DNA from: SHZI01 sp040080965
Lineage (GTDB): Bacteria > Pseudomonadota > Gammaproteobacteria > Steroidobacterales > GCA-2729495
DNA: 64,000 nt
Assembly: GCA_040080965.1 (NCBI GenBank)
Contig: JBEBHH010000006.1
Span: 1 to 64,000 of the forward strand
Reading direction: 5' to 3'
Position 1 is the first letter of the stretch. Each line of letters starts with the position of its first letter. Of this stretch, positions 22,705-32,127 are shown piece by piece. The notes beneath the pieces were generated by a model that saw only the letters and a list, made by a program, of their open reading frames with translations, ran no database searches and had not been told where the DNA came from. A program made the position numbers and the translations under genes.

Positions 22705-23678
22705 GCGGCTGCTCCCTGGCCAGCAGACTTGACGGCCGGCGCCATGCTCGTTTCCAGGATCCGCCAGACCAGGTCGTCGAAGCCGGTGCCCGCGGCCGCG
22801 GCGGCCATGGGGACCAGGCTGTGGCTGGTCATGCCGGGCACCGTGTTGATCTCGAGGATCAGCGGGCCCGCCTGGGGCGAGACCATGATGTCCACCCGGC
22901 CCCAGCCCCGGGCGCCAACCGCCTCGAAGGCCGCCCGCGCGACGTCCTGGAGCATGCGCTCCTCCCCGGCCGGCAGTCCGCAGGGGCAGAGGTAGCGGGT
23001 GTCGTCGCTGAAGTACTTGGCCTGGTAGTCGTAGAACTTGCTGTCGGTCTGGATGCGGATCAGCGGCAGCGCCTGGTCGTGGAGGACGGCCGCCGTGAAC
23101 TCGGGACCCGCCACCCACTCTTCGGCGAAGACGTCGCAGTTGAACCCGGACGCCAGTTCCCAGGCGGCCTTCATCTGTTCCGGCCGCTCGACCTTGGACA
23201 TGCCGATGCTGGAGCCTTCGTCGGACGGCTTCACCATGAGAGGCAGGCCCAGCTGCTCGCCGGCCTCGACCAGGTCGGCCTCGTTGCGGATCACGCAGTA
23301 GCGGGGCGTCGGCAGGCCGGCGCCCTGGAGCAGGCGCTTGGTGCGCAGCTTGTCCATGCAGATGGCGGAACCGAGCACGCCGGAGCCCGTGAAGGGCAGC
23401 TTGAGGAAGGACAGCAGTCCCTGCAGCGTGCCGTCCTCGCCGCCCCGGCCGTGGAGCGCAATCCACACCCGGTCGTAGCGGCCGGCCGTCAGCCGGGCCA
23501 CCAGGTCCTGGCCGGCGTCGAGGCCCTCGGCCTGGACGCCCTTGTTCTGGAGCGCCTTGAGTACCGCCGCGCCGGTGAGGAGCGAGATCTCGCGCTCGGC
23601 CGATTCGCCGCCCATCAGGACGACCACCCGGCCGAAGGCCGCCGGATCCGTCACTCGGGAGTAGCGGGCGCCGGTCAT
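22701..23678 (-). CDS. ddlB: D-alanine--D-alanine ligase
   Basis: ATP-grasp ligase making the D-Ala-D-Ala end of the peptidoglycan stem peptide. It begins with VVVLMGGESAEREISL, contains HGRGGEDGTLQG and the metal/substrate site EINTVPGMTSHSLVP. 325 aa. Both ends overlap neighbours by 4 nt (murB and ftsQ). Confidence 0.97.
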   Translation of the reverse strand: MTGARYSRVTDPAAFGRVVVLMGGESAEREISLLTGAAVLKALQNKGVQAEGLDAGQDLVARLTAGRYDRVWIALHGRGGEDGTLQGLLSFLKLPFTGSGVLGSAICMDKLRTKRLLQGAGLPTPRYCVIRNEADLVEAGEQLGLPLMVKPSDEGSSIGMSKVERPEQMKAAWELASGFNCDVFAEEWVAGPEFTAAVLHDQALPLIRIQTDSKFYDYQAKYFSDDTRYLCPCGLPAGEERMLQDVARAAFEAVGARGWGRVDIMVSPQAGPLILEINTVPGMTSHSLVPMAAAAAGTGFDDLVWRILETSMAPAVKSAGQGAAA

Positions 23679-24592
23679 GACGCGCCCCCTCCGGTGGCAA
23701 CCGGCAGCGGCTCGCCGAGGAACTGGACTTCGGTGTCGAGCCGGATGCCGTGCCGGACCTGGACGGTGGCCCGGACGTGCTCGATCAGGGCCTCGATGTC
23801 GGCCGCGGTCGCCCCGCCGGTATTGATGATGAAGTTGGCGTGCTTGGGCGACACCTCGGCGGCGCCGATGCGGGTGCCCTTCAGGCCGGCCGCCTCGATC
23901 AGGCGGGCGGCGTGGTCGCCGGGGGGATTCTTGAAGACGGAGCCGCAGCTCGGGAGGCCTAAGGGCTGGCTCGCCTTGCGTTCAGAGACAAGGGTGCGGA
24001 TGCGGTCCGCGGCCGCGGTGTAGTGCTCGTCGAGCTTGAATCGGGCAGCCAGGAACCACTCCTCCAGCGGACCGCGCACCTGCCGGTAACCGACCTGGTA
24101 GCCATCCCTTCCGCGGGTGCGCACATTCCCGCGGCGGTCCACCACATCGACCTCGATGACTTTCTCCCAGGTCTCGCCGCCAAAAGCCCCCGCGTTCATC
24201 CGGAGCGCGCCACCGACGCTGCCCGGAATCCCGGCGAAAAACTCGGCTGGGCCCAGCTCCCAGCGACTGCACTGCCGCGCCACCACCGTGCACGGCACCC
24301 CAGCCTCGGCCTCGACGACCCCGCCACCCAGATTGCGGAGGCCGTTCAGGGCATGGCCGGTGGCAATGACGGCGCCCCGGACGCCACCATCCCGCACAAG
24401 GAGGTTGCTCCCGAGGCCGACGAAGTACACCGGCGTGTCCGCGTCGAGGCTGCGAACGAAATCCAGAAGATCATCACGACAACGCGGCGAATAATACACG
24501 TCTGCGGGTCCGCCGACTCGCCATGTTGTGTGTTTCGACATCGGTTCGTTACGGAGGATTGCTCCGGCGGATTTGCGCGGGGAACTCATCAC
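23675..24592 (-). CDS. murB: UDP-N-acetylenolpyruvoylglucosamine reductase
   Basis: FAD-dependent reductase completing UDP-N-acetylmuramate synthesis. FAD-binding segments GLGSNLLVRDGG and FAGIPGSVGGALRMNAGA are present, and the proton-donor Ser lies in SCGSVFKNPPGD, typical of the shorter (type II) MurB form. 305 aa. It overlaps murC and ddlB by 4 nt at its two ends. Confidence 0.96.
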   Translation of the reverse strand: MMSSPRKSAGAILRNEPMSKHTTWRVGGPADVYYSPRCRDDLLDFVRSLDADTPVYFVGLGSNLLVRDGGVRGAVIATGHALNGLRNLGGGVVEAEAGVPCTVVARQCSRWELGPAEFFAGIPGSVGGALRMNAGAFGGETWEKVIEVDVVDRRGNVRTRGRDGYQVGYRQVRGPLEEWFLAARFKLDEHYTAAADRIRTLVSERKASQPLGLPSCGSVFKNPPGDHAARLIEAAGLKGTRIGAAEVSPKHANFIINTGGATAADIEALIEHVRATVQVRHGIRLDTEVQFLGEPLPVATGGGAS

Positions 24593-26016
24593 GCCGACGC
24601 ACCCGTTCGACTGCCCGCCGGATCCGCGTGCGCATCACGCAGGGCGAGCGCGGCGGCGCCGATGCTTCCGGCGCCGAGAGTCAGCAGCACGTCGCCCGGC
24701 TTCACGACGCCGGTGAGCAGCCCCGGGAGTTCCTCCAGCTGCGGCACGAAGACGGGCTCGATCTGCCCGCGGCTGCGGATCGCGCGGCAGATCGCGCGGC
24801 CGTCGGCGCCCGCAATCGGCGCTTCTCCGACCGCATAGACCTCGGTCACCAGCAGGCGATCGGCGGCTGACAGCACTTCGGCGAAATCATCGAGGAGATC
24901 CCGGGTCCGGGAGTAACGATGGGGCTGGAACGCCACGACCAGCCGGCGCTCGGGCCAGGCCTGGCGCACGGCCTCGATGGTCGCGGCGATTTCCGTGGGA
25001 TGGTGGCCGTAGTCGTCCACCAGCACGACCCGCTTGCCGCCCAGGGAGATGTCTCCCAGCACCTGGAGGCGCCGGTCCACGCCCTCGAAGCCGGCCAGCG
25101 CCTGCTGGCAGGCCGCGTCCGACAGCTCCAGGTCGCAGGCAATCGCCACGGCCGCCAGGGCGTTCAGGACGTTGTGGCGGCCGGGCAGGTTGAGGATCAC
25201 CGGCAGCGGCGGGGCACCGGGGCGGATCACGGTGAAGTGGGACCGCAAGCCGTCCCGCACCCAGTTCTCCACCCGGACGTCCGCCTCCGGCGCGAAGCCG
25301 TAGGTCAGGGTCGCCCGGTGCAGCAGGGGCAGGATGGCCTGCACGCCGGGGTCGTCGAGGCAGACCACGGCCAGGCCGTAGAACGGGAGGTTGTGGAGGA
25401 ACTCGACGAAGGTGTGGCGGAGCCGGTCGATGTCGCCGCCGTAGGTGGCCAGGTGGTCGTTGTCGATGTTCGTGACGACGGCGACCATCGGCTGCAGGTG
25501 GATGAAGGAGGCATCGCTCTCGTCCGCCTCGGCGACCAGGTACCGGCCCGCGCCGAGCCGGCCGTTGCTGTCGGCGCTCTTCAGGCGGCCGCCGATCACG
25601 AAGGTCGGGTCCTGCCCGGCCTCGGCCAGCACGCTGGCGATGAGACTGGTCGTCGTGGTCTTGCCGTGGCTGCCCGCGACGGCGATGGCGTGGCGGAAGC
25701 GCATGAGCTCTGCCAGCATTTCCGCCCGCTGGACCACCGGCTTGCGGGCCGCACGGGCGACGAGGACTTCGGGGTTGTCGTCGGCCACCGCCCCGGACAC
25801 GACCACCACATCAGCATCGGCCACGTTCTCGGCCCGGTGCCCCAGGTGGACCAGGGCGCCGAGCCGGGTCAGGCGGCGCGTCACCGCCGACTCCTTCAGG
25901 TCCGAGCCCTGCACCGCGTACCCCAGGTTCAGCAGGACTTCGGCGATGCCGCCCATCCCCACGCCGCCGATGCCGACGAGGTGGATCCGGTTGATCCGCC
26001 GCATGCGGTCACGCAT
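24589..26016 (-). CDS. murC: UDP-N-acetylmuramate--L-alanine ligase
   Basis: Adds the first stem amino acid. It has an N-terminal Rossmann motif (VGIGGVGMGGIAEVL), the ATP loop GSHGKTTTTS near residue 116, and the Mur-ligase C-terminal domain (VDDYGHHPTEI). 475 aa. Its start overlaps the murG end by 8 nt. Confidence 0.97.
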   Translation of the reverse strand: MRDRMRRINRIHLVGIGGVGMGGIAEVLLNLGYAVQGSDLKESAVTRRLTRLGALVHLGHRAENVADADVVVVSGAVADDNPEVLVARAARKPVVQRAEMLAELMRFRHAIAVAGSHGKTTTTSLIASVLAEAGQDPTFVIGGRLKSADSNGRLGAGRYLVAEADESDASFIHLQPMVAVVTNIDNDHLATYGGDIDRLRHTFVEFLHNLPFYGLAVVCLDDPGVQAILPLLHRATLTYGFAPEADVRVENWVRDGLRSHFTVIRPGAPPLPVILNLPGRHNVLNALAAVAIACDLELSDAACQQALAGFEGVDRRLQVLGDISLGGKRVVLVDDYGHHPTEIAATIEAVRQAWPERRLVVAFQPHRYSRTRDLLDDFAEVLSAADRLLVTEVYAVGEAPIAGADGRAICRAIRSRGQIEPVFVPQLEELPGLLTGVVKPGDVLLTLGAGSIGAAALALRDAHADPAGSRTGASA

Positions 26017-27115
26017 GGCCCGGGCTCCCCGCGGCGGCGAGGCAGATGCCCACGATGACCTCGGTGGCCTGGGGCAGCGCCAGCGCCCGGGCCCGCTCGG
26101 CCCGCTGCAGGACCAGCTCCGGCCGGTCCAGGTACGTCCGCAGCTCGTCGGCGAGCCGCCCGGCCGTGAGCTGGGACTGGGGCAGCAGCGTGGCCGCGCC
26201 CGCGTCCACGAGGAACGCGGCGTTGCGGGTCTGGTGATCGTCCACCGCGGCGGGGAACGGGACCAGCACCGCGCCGACGCCGGCGGCCGCCAGCTCCGCC
26301 ACGGTCAGGGCGCCGGACCGGGCCAGGACCAGGTCGGCCCAGCCGTAGGCTTCCGCCATGTCACTTATAAAGGGGTGGATCCGGGCCTCGACCCCCGCCG
26401 CCTTGTACGCGGCCTCGGCCACCGGCCGGGTGGCCTCCCCCGCCTGGTGGCGGATCGCCGGGCGCTGGCCCGGCGGCAGCAGGGCGATGGCCCCGGCCAC
26501 GGTTTCATTCAGGGCGCGGGCGCCCTGGCTGCCGCCCAGCACGAGCAGGCGGAGCGGTCCGCTCCGGCCGGCGAGCCGGGCGGCCGGCGGCGGCAGGGCG
26601 GCGATGTCGGCGCGCACGGGATTGCCCGTCACGCGGGTCTTCACGCTGGCAGAAAAGGCGCCCGGGAAGGCCTGAAGCACCTCCCGGGCAAAGCCAGCCA
26701 GAAGTCGATTGGTCAGTCCCGCGACGGCGTTCTGCTCGTGGATCACGAGCGGCCGGCGCAGCAGCCAGGCGGCGAGTCCGCCGGGTCCCGCGGTGTAGCC
26801 ACCCATGCCGAGCACGACCTTGGGCTTGCAGCGCCGGACCACGCTGATCGCGTCGGCGACGGCCACCAGCACCCGCAGCGGCGCGAGCAGCCAGGTGAGC
26901 AGGCCCTTTCCCCGGAGGCCCTGGACGCGGATCTTCTCGAGGGGAATGCCCTCGGGGGGCACCACGCGGGACTCGAGGCCGCGCTCCGTGCCGAGCCAGA
27001 CGACCTGCTCGTTCCGCAGGCGCAGCGCGCGGGCCACCGCCAGCGCGGGGAACACGTGGCCGCCGGTTCCGCCCGCCATGATGAGGACCGGCGCGCCATT
27101 CACCGCCCGGTTCAT
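26009..27115 (-). CDS. murG: Lipid II-forming GlcNAc transferase MurG
   Basis: Membrane-associated transferase converting lipid I to lipid II. It shows the N-terminal GGTGGHVFPALA loop, the acceptor region GMGGYTAGPGGLAA, the second G loop GGSQGARALN and the UDP-GlcNAc site (ARSGALTVAEL). 368 aa from ATG 27115, overlapping ftsW by 4 nt. Longer in-frame extension upstream lies in ftsW and is not coding. Confidence 0.97.
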   Translation of the reverse strand: MNRAVNGAPVLIMAGGTGGHVFPALAVARALRLRNEQVVWLGTERGLESRVVPPEGIPLEKIRVQGLRGKGLLTWLLAPLRVLVAVADAISVVRRCKPKVVLGMGGYTAGPGGLAAWLLRRPLVIHEQNAVAGLTNRLLAGFAREVLQAFPGAFSASVKTRVTGNPVRADIAALPPPAARLAGRSGPLRLLVLGGSQGARALNETVAGAIALLPPGQRPAIRHQAGEATRPVAEAAYKAAGVEARIHPFISDMAEAYGWADLVLARSGALTVAELAAAGVGAVLVPFPAAVDDHQTRNAAFLVDAGAATLLPQSQLTAGRLADELRTYLDRPELVLQRAERARALALPQATEVIVGICLAAAGSPGHA

Positions 27116-28287
27116 CGCGCCACCCGCCCGTTGATGCGACGTCGGCCGTTGCCCGCGATGCCCCGGTTCTCCAGGTCGATCCGGAACAGGAGGCCGAGCG
27201 CCGCGAGCGTCACGATGAGTGAGCTGCGGCCGTAACTGACCAGTGGCAGCGTCAGTCCCTTGGTGGGCAGCACGCCCATGTTCACGCCCAGGTTGATCAG
27301 GGCCTGGATGGCGAGCCAGATGCCGAGACCGAAGGCCACGTAGGCCTGGAAGGGGGCATCGCGCGCGGCGGCCGACCGCGCGATGGCCAGCGCCCGCCAG
27401 ATGAGCACGCCGTAGAGCCCGATCATCACCAGGCTGCCCAGCAGGCCAAACTCCTCGGCGATCACGGCGAAGATGAAGTCGGTGTGGGCCTCCGGCAGGT
27501 AGAAGAGCTTCTGCACGCTGCCGCCGAGTCCGAGGCCCGTCCACTCCCCCGTGCCGATGGCGATGAGCGACTGGGTCAGCTGGAAGCCGTCGCCGTAGGG
27601 ATCGGCCCAGGGATTCCAGAAGCCCATGATCCGGCGCATGCGGTAGGGCGAGAACTTGGCCAGCGCCGCGAAGGCCAGGATGACGGGCACCACGACCGCC
27701 AGCACGTCGCGGACGCGCGCGCCGGCGATGAACAGCACTGCGAAGGACATGCCCAGCAGCAGCACGGCGGAGCCGAAATCAGGCTGCATCAGCAGCAGGC
27801 CGGCGGCAGCACCGACGATCAGCAGCGGCTTGACCATGCCGAGCATGCCGTTCCGGAGCTCCTCGTTGCGGCGCACGGCATAGTCGGCCACGTACATGAG
27901 CAGCATGAGCCGGGCCGGCTCGCTGACCTGGACGATGTTGATGCCCGCCACGCTCAGCCAGCGTGTGCTGCCGTTGGCCGTGTGGCCCAGGCCCGGGATC
28001 AGGACGAGCACCAGCATCGCCAGCGCGATGCCCGCGAGCCAGGAACCCAGGCTCTGCCAGACGCGGGTCGGGATCTTCACCATGACCCAGCCGGCGGCCA
28101 GGCCCAGGGCGGCGGCGAACAGCTGGCGCTCCAGGAAGTAGAAGGCGTCGCCGTGCTGGCGGTCACCGAGGGCAATGGACGCGGACGTCACCATCAGCAG
28201 ACCGATGGCGAGCAGCAGCGCCGTGATGCCGATGAGCAGCGCGTCGGGACGGTCCTGGCCGGGCGCGGCGATCTGGCGGACGCTCAT
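27112..28287 (-). CDS. ftsW: SEDS peptidoglycan polymerase FtsW
   Basis: Polytopic septal glycosyltransferase working with FtsI. About ten membrane helices are visible. The conserved segments PDFGSAVLL, LPEAHTDFIFAVIAEE and GLTLPLVSYGRSS are present. 391 aa. It lies between murD and murG with 4-nt overlaps on both sides. Confidence 0.97.
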   Translation of the reverse strand: MSVRQIAAPGQDRPDALLIGITALLLAIGLLMVTSASIALGDRQHGDAFYFLERQLFAAALGLAAGWVMVKIPTRVWQSLGSWLAGIALAMLVLVLIPGLGHTANGSTRWLSVAGINIVQVSEPARLMLLMYVADYAVRRNEELRNGMLGMVKPLLIVGAAAGLLLMQPDFGSAVLLLGMSFAVLFIAGARVRDVLAVVVPVILAFAALAKFSPYRMRRIMGFWNPWADPYGDGFQLTQSLIAIGTGEWTGLGLGGSVQKLFYLPEAHTDFIFAVIAEEFGLLGSLVMIGLYGVLIWRALAIARSAAARDAPFQAYVAFGLGIWLAIQALINLGVNMGVLPTKGLTLPLVSYGRSSLIVTLAALGLLFRIDLENRGIAGNGRRRINGRVAR

Positions 28288-29651
28288 GCGTCACCCCCGC
28301 CAAGCGCCGCGACGGCCTCGCTGAACGCCGTGCCGCGGGCGGCATAGTCGCGGAACATGTCGAGGCTGCTGCACGCGGGGGCCAGCAGCACGGTCCAGCC
28401 GGGGCGCGCCAGGGCGGCCGCCTTCGCGACGGCCGCCGGCATGTCCACGACACGGTGGACGGGGCACACAGGCGCGAGTTCGGCGGCGAGCAGCTCGCGG
28501 TCCCGGCCCAGCAGCACGGCGGCGCATTCCCGGCCGCGGAGCGCCGCGGCCACGGTTTCGAAGGTCGCGCCCTTGCCGTCGCCACCGGCGATCAGCACGA
28601 GCGGGCCGTCCAGGCTGCCGATGCTGGTGACCGCGGCGCCGACGTTGGTGGCCTTGGAGTCGTCGATCCAGGTCACGCCGTCGCGGCGGGCGACCAGCGT
28701 CATCCGGTGGGGCAGCGGGCGATAGCTGCGCAGGCCGGGCAGGAGGTCGTGCACCGGGACGCCGGCCACCGAGGCGAGGGCCAGTGCGGCCAGCGCGTTG
28801 GAGACGTTGTGCCGGCCGGTGACGCCGAGTTCCGCCACGGGCATGAGGGGCTCCGCACCGCGCGCGAGCCAGGCGCCGTCGCCGCGCATGAGCAGGCCGA
28901 AGTCCCGGGCCTGGTCCCCGCCACCCGGCTGGCCGAGGCCGAAGCCCACGGTCGGCGTTCCCGCGGGCACGAGCGCCGCCAGCCCGGGCAGGTCGCGATT
29001 CAGCACGGCAAGGCCGCAGCGCGCGTAGATGCGCGCTTTCGCGGCCGTGTAGGCCGCCATGTCGCCGTGGATATCCAGGTGGTCCGGCGTCAGGTTCAGC
29101 ACGACGGCGGACGCGAGGGGCACCGGCGCGCTCCGCTCGAGCTGGAAGCTGGAAAGTTCCAGCACGTAGTGCCGGACGCCGGGCGCCAGCAGCTCCAGGG
29201 CGGGAGTGCCCAGGTTGCCGCCGACGGCGGACTGCACGCCGGCGCCGGCCAGCATGGCGCCCACCATCGAGGTGACCGTGCTCTTGCCGTTCGAGCCGGT
29301 GATCGCCGTGATCGGCGCGCCGGCTTCGGCCACGAAGAGATCGATGTCGCTCAGCACCGGCACGTTCCGCTGCCTGGCATCGGCCAGCAACGGCAGGTGG
29401 AGGTCGACGCCGGGCGAGACCAGGATCCGGTCGACACCGGCCGGCACCGTCGCCGGGGGCCCGCCGGCCAGGATCGCCGCACCGGGCATCGCCGCGCGGA
29501 TCGCCGCCGTGCCCGGCGGGAGTGGGCGGGTGTCCGCGAAGATCGCCCGGGCGCCCCGGGCCGCGAGGAAGCGCGCGCAGGAGACGCCCGTGCCGCCCAT
29601 CCCGAGCACCAGGGTGACGCTTGCCTGGGTGCGAATTGCGGCCATGCTCAT
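28284..29651 (-). CDS. murD: UDP-MurNAc-L-alanine--D-glutamate ligase
   Basis: Adds D-glutamate to the stem peptide. It has an N-terminal Rossmann-type motif (VLGMGGTGVSCARFL), the ATP loop TGSNGKSTVTSM near residue 120, and the C-terminal WIDDSKATNVGAA segment. 455 aa. The start ATGAGC overlaps the mraY stop by 4 nt. Confidence 0.97.
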   Translation of the reverse strand: MSMAAIRTQASVTLVLGMGGTGVSCARFLAARGARAIFADTRPLPPGTAAIRAAMPGAAILAGGPPATVPAGVDRILVSPGVDLHLPLLADARQRNVPVLSDIDLFVAEAGAPITAITGSNGKSTVTSMVGAMLAGAGVQSAVGGNLGTPALELLAPGVRHYVLELSSFQLERSAPVPLASAVVLNLTPDHLDIHGDMAAYTAAKARIYARCGLAVLNRDLPGLAALVPAGTPTVGFGLGQPGGGDQARDFGLLMRGDGAWLARGAEPLMPVAELGVTGRHNVSNALAALALASVAGVPVHDLLPGLRSYRPLPHRMTLVARRDGVTWIDDSKATNVGAAVTSIGSLDGPLVLIAGGDGKGATFETVAAALRGRECAAVLLGRDRELLAAELAPVCPVHRVVDMPAAVAKAAALARPGWTVLLAPACSSLDMFRDYAARGTAFSEAVAALGGGDA

Positions 29652-30730
29652 CGGATCTTCAGGCTCGACAGGCCGACCAGCACGAGGATCACGGTGATGA
29701 TCCAGAAGCGGACGATCACGCGGGGCTCGGGCCAGCCCTTCAGCTCAAAATGGTGGTGCAGCGGCGCCATGCGGAAGATGCGCTTGCCGGTCATCTTGAA
29801 GGACGCCACCTGCATCATCACCGACACGGTCTCGGCGACGAAGATGCCGCCCATGATCAGCAGCACCACTTCCTGGCGGACGATCACGGCCACGACGCCC
29901 AGGGCCCCGCCGAGGGACAGTGCACCGATGTCACCCATGAAGACCTGGGCAGGGTAGGCGTTGAACCACAGGAAGCCGAGGCCGGCGCCCGCCAGCGCCG
30001 CGCAGAACACCAGGAGCTCGCCGGCCCCTGCGATGTAGGGCACGCCAAGGTATCGGGCAAAGATCGCGTTGCCGGCGACCCAGGCGAAGATGCCGAGGGC
30101 CCCGCCGACCAGCACCGTGGGCATGATGGCCAGGCCGTCCAGGCCGTCGGTCAGGTTCACCGCGTTGCTGGTGCCCACGATCACGACGTAGACGAAGGGA
30201 ATGAACAGCCAGCCGAGGGGAATGAGCACGTCCTTGAAGTACGGAATGAGCAGTGCCGTGGACTGGGGCGAGTCCGCCCGCAGGTACAGCAGCACCCCCA
30301 CGCCGATCGCCACCAGCGACTGCCAGAAGAGCTTTTCCCGCGCGGAGAGCCCCTTGGGATTGCGCAGGATCAGCTTGCGGTAGTCGTCGGCAAAGCCCAG
30401 CAGCCCGTAGGCGACGGTCACGCCGAGCACGATCCAGACGAACAGGCTCCGCAGGTCCGCCCAGAGCACGGTGCTGACGATGATCGCGAGAAGGATCAGC
30501 GTGCCGCCCATGGTGGGCGTGCCCGCCTTCTGCAGGTGGCTCTGGGGACCATCGTCCCGCACGGTCTGGCCGATCTGCCGCTGCGTCAGCCGGCGGATCA
30601 GGGGCGGGCCCAGCAGCAGCGACATGGCCAGCGCGGTGAGCGCGCTCAGGATCGCCCGCAGCGTCAGGTACGTCAGCGCATTGAAGGCGGAGATGACGGG
30701 CGTCAGGTACTCGGCCAGCAACAGGAGCAT
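29648..30730 (-). CDS. mraY: Phospho-MurNAc-pentapeptide translocase MraY
   Basis: Transfers phospho-MurNAc-pentapeptide to undecaprenyl phosphate, making lipid I at the inner membrane. About ten membrane helices are present. Active-site motifs are GFADDYRKL, NLTDGLDGLAIMP and PLHHHFELKGWPE. The 360-aa length equals that of E. coli MraY. The start overlaps the murF stop by 1 nt (TGATG). Confidence 0.98.
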   Translation of the reverse strand: MLLLLAEYLTPVISAFNALTYLTLRAILSALTALAMSLLLGPPLIRRLTQRQIGQTVRDDGPQSHLQKAGTPTMGGTLILLAIIVSTVLWADLRSLFVWIVLGVTVAYGLLGFADDYRKLILRNPKGLSAREKLFWQSLVAIGVGVLLYLRADSPQSTALLIPYFKDVLIPLGWLFIPFVYVVIVGTSNAVNLTDGLDGLAIMPTVLVGGALGIFAWVAGNAIFARYLGVPYIAGAGELLVFCAALAGAGLGFLWFNAYPAQVFMGDIGALSLGGALGVVAVIVRQEVVLLIMGGIFVAETVSVMMQVASFKMTGKRIFRMAPLHHHFELKGWPEPRVIVRFWIITVILVLVGLSSLKIR

Positions 30731-32127
30731 CAGTGCGCGCCTCCGGCGTCGCCGGGCAGCTGGCCATTGAGGACCTTCACCAGCCGTTCGAGCCCGGCGC
30801 TGCGCGAGCCCTTCACGAGCAGGCGGACGGCCGGCGACAGGGCCGGCCGGATCACCTCCGCCAGGGTGTAGACGTCTGCCGCCCAGTGGCCCCCGGGCCC
30901 GAAAGCCTCGGCGGCGTGCCGCGCCAGCGGGCCGACGCAGTAGAAGCGGTCGATGCCACTCCGGGCCGCGAGGGTGCCAATCTCCCGGTGCAGCTCGACT
31001 TCCGTCGGCCCGAGCTCGGCCATGTCGCCGAGCACGAACCAGCGCTGCCCTTCCAGGCCCGCGAGGAAGCGGATGGCCGCGCCGACCGAACCCGGGTTGG
31101 CGTTGTAGCTGTCGTCGTAGATGGTGGAGCCGGCAGGCCCCGGTTCCGGCCGCAGGCGTCCCTTGACGTTGGCCATGCCCGCGAGCCCGGCGCGCGCGGC
31201 GTCGAGCGTGGCCCCGGCAGCGGTGGTCGCGGCAATCGCGGCCAGCGCATTCTGGATGTTGTGGCTCCCGGCCATCGGCAAGCTGATCGCGACCTCGCCG
31301 GCGGGCGACACCACCCGGAAGCGGAGGCCCTCGCCGTTCCGCGCCTCGATGTCCACGGCCCGGAAGGCGGCGTCCGGCGACAGGCCGAAGGACCGGTACT
31401 CCAGGTCCTTGCGCAGCCCCCGCCAGTAGTCATGGTAGGAATCGTCCCGGTTCACGACGGCGACGGTCCCGGGATCGAGCCCGGCGAACAGCTCGCCCTT
31501 GGCCGAGGCCACGCCCCGGACGGTGCCGCCGAAGCCGGCGAGGTGCGCCGGGCCGGCATTGGTGATCACGCCCACGGTCGGGCGGGCGATGCGGGTCAGC
31601 AGGGCGATCTCGCCCGTGCCGCTGGCGCCCATCTCGATGACGGCGGCCCTGTGCTCCCGGCGGAGCCAGAGCAGAGTGATCGGGACGCCCACGTGATTGT
31701 TCAGATTGCCCCAGGTGGCCAGCACGCCCCCGTCGTCGCCCGGCTGGCGCACATGGGCGCGCATGATGGCGCTCATCATTTCCTTCAGCGTCGTCTTGCC
31801 GTTGCTGCCGGTGACGCCGAGGACGGGAATGGTGAAGCGCTGGCGCCAGGCTGCCGCGACTTCCTGCAGCGCCTTGCCCGCGTCGGGCACCACGACCTGG
31901 GGCAGCGGCAGCGGCTGGACGCTCTCCACCACAGCGGCGGCGGCACCGCGCTCGGCAGCCGTGACCACGAAGGCCGCGGCGTCGTGCCGGACGCCCCGCA
32001 ACGCCACGAAAAGCTGGCCGGGCTCGATGCTGCGCGTGTCCGTGCTCACGGAATCGAAGCCCACGTCGGCGCCGACGAGCCTGCCGCCCGCCGTCTCCGC
32101 AATCCAGGCGAGGGTGGCCATGGTCAT
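30730..32127 (-). CDS. murF: UDP-MurNAc-tripeptide--D-Ala-D-Ala ligase
   Basis: Adds the D-Ala-D-Ala dipeptide. It has an N-terminal substrate domain (SVSTDTRSIEPGQLFVALRG), the ATP loop GVTGSNGKTTLKEM near residue 105, and the C-terminal DDSYNANPGSV segment. 465 aa. It overlaps murE by 4 nt. Confidence 0.97.
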   Translation of the reverse strand: MTMATLAWIAETAGGRLVGADVGFDSVSTDTRSIEPGQLFVALRGVRHDAAAFVVTAAERGAAAAVVESVQPLPLPQVVVPDAGKALQEVAAAWRQRFTIPVLGVTGSNGKTTLKEMMSAIMRAHVRQPGDDGGVLATWGNLNNHVGVPITLLWLRREHRAAVIEMGASGTGEIALLTRIARPTVGVITNAGPAHLAGFGGTVRGVASAKGELFAGLDPGTVAVVNRDDSYHDYWRGLRKDLEYRSFGLSPDAAFRAVDIEARNGEGLRFRVVSPAGEVAISLPMAGSHNIQNALAAIAATTAAGATLDAARAGLAGMANVKGRLRPEPGPAGSTIYDDSYNANPGSVGAAIRFLAGLEGQRWFVLGDMAELGPTEVELHREIGTLAARSGIDRFYCVGPLARHAAEAFGPGGHWAADVYTLAEVIRPALSPAVRLLVKGSRSAGLERLVKVLNGQLPGDAGGAH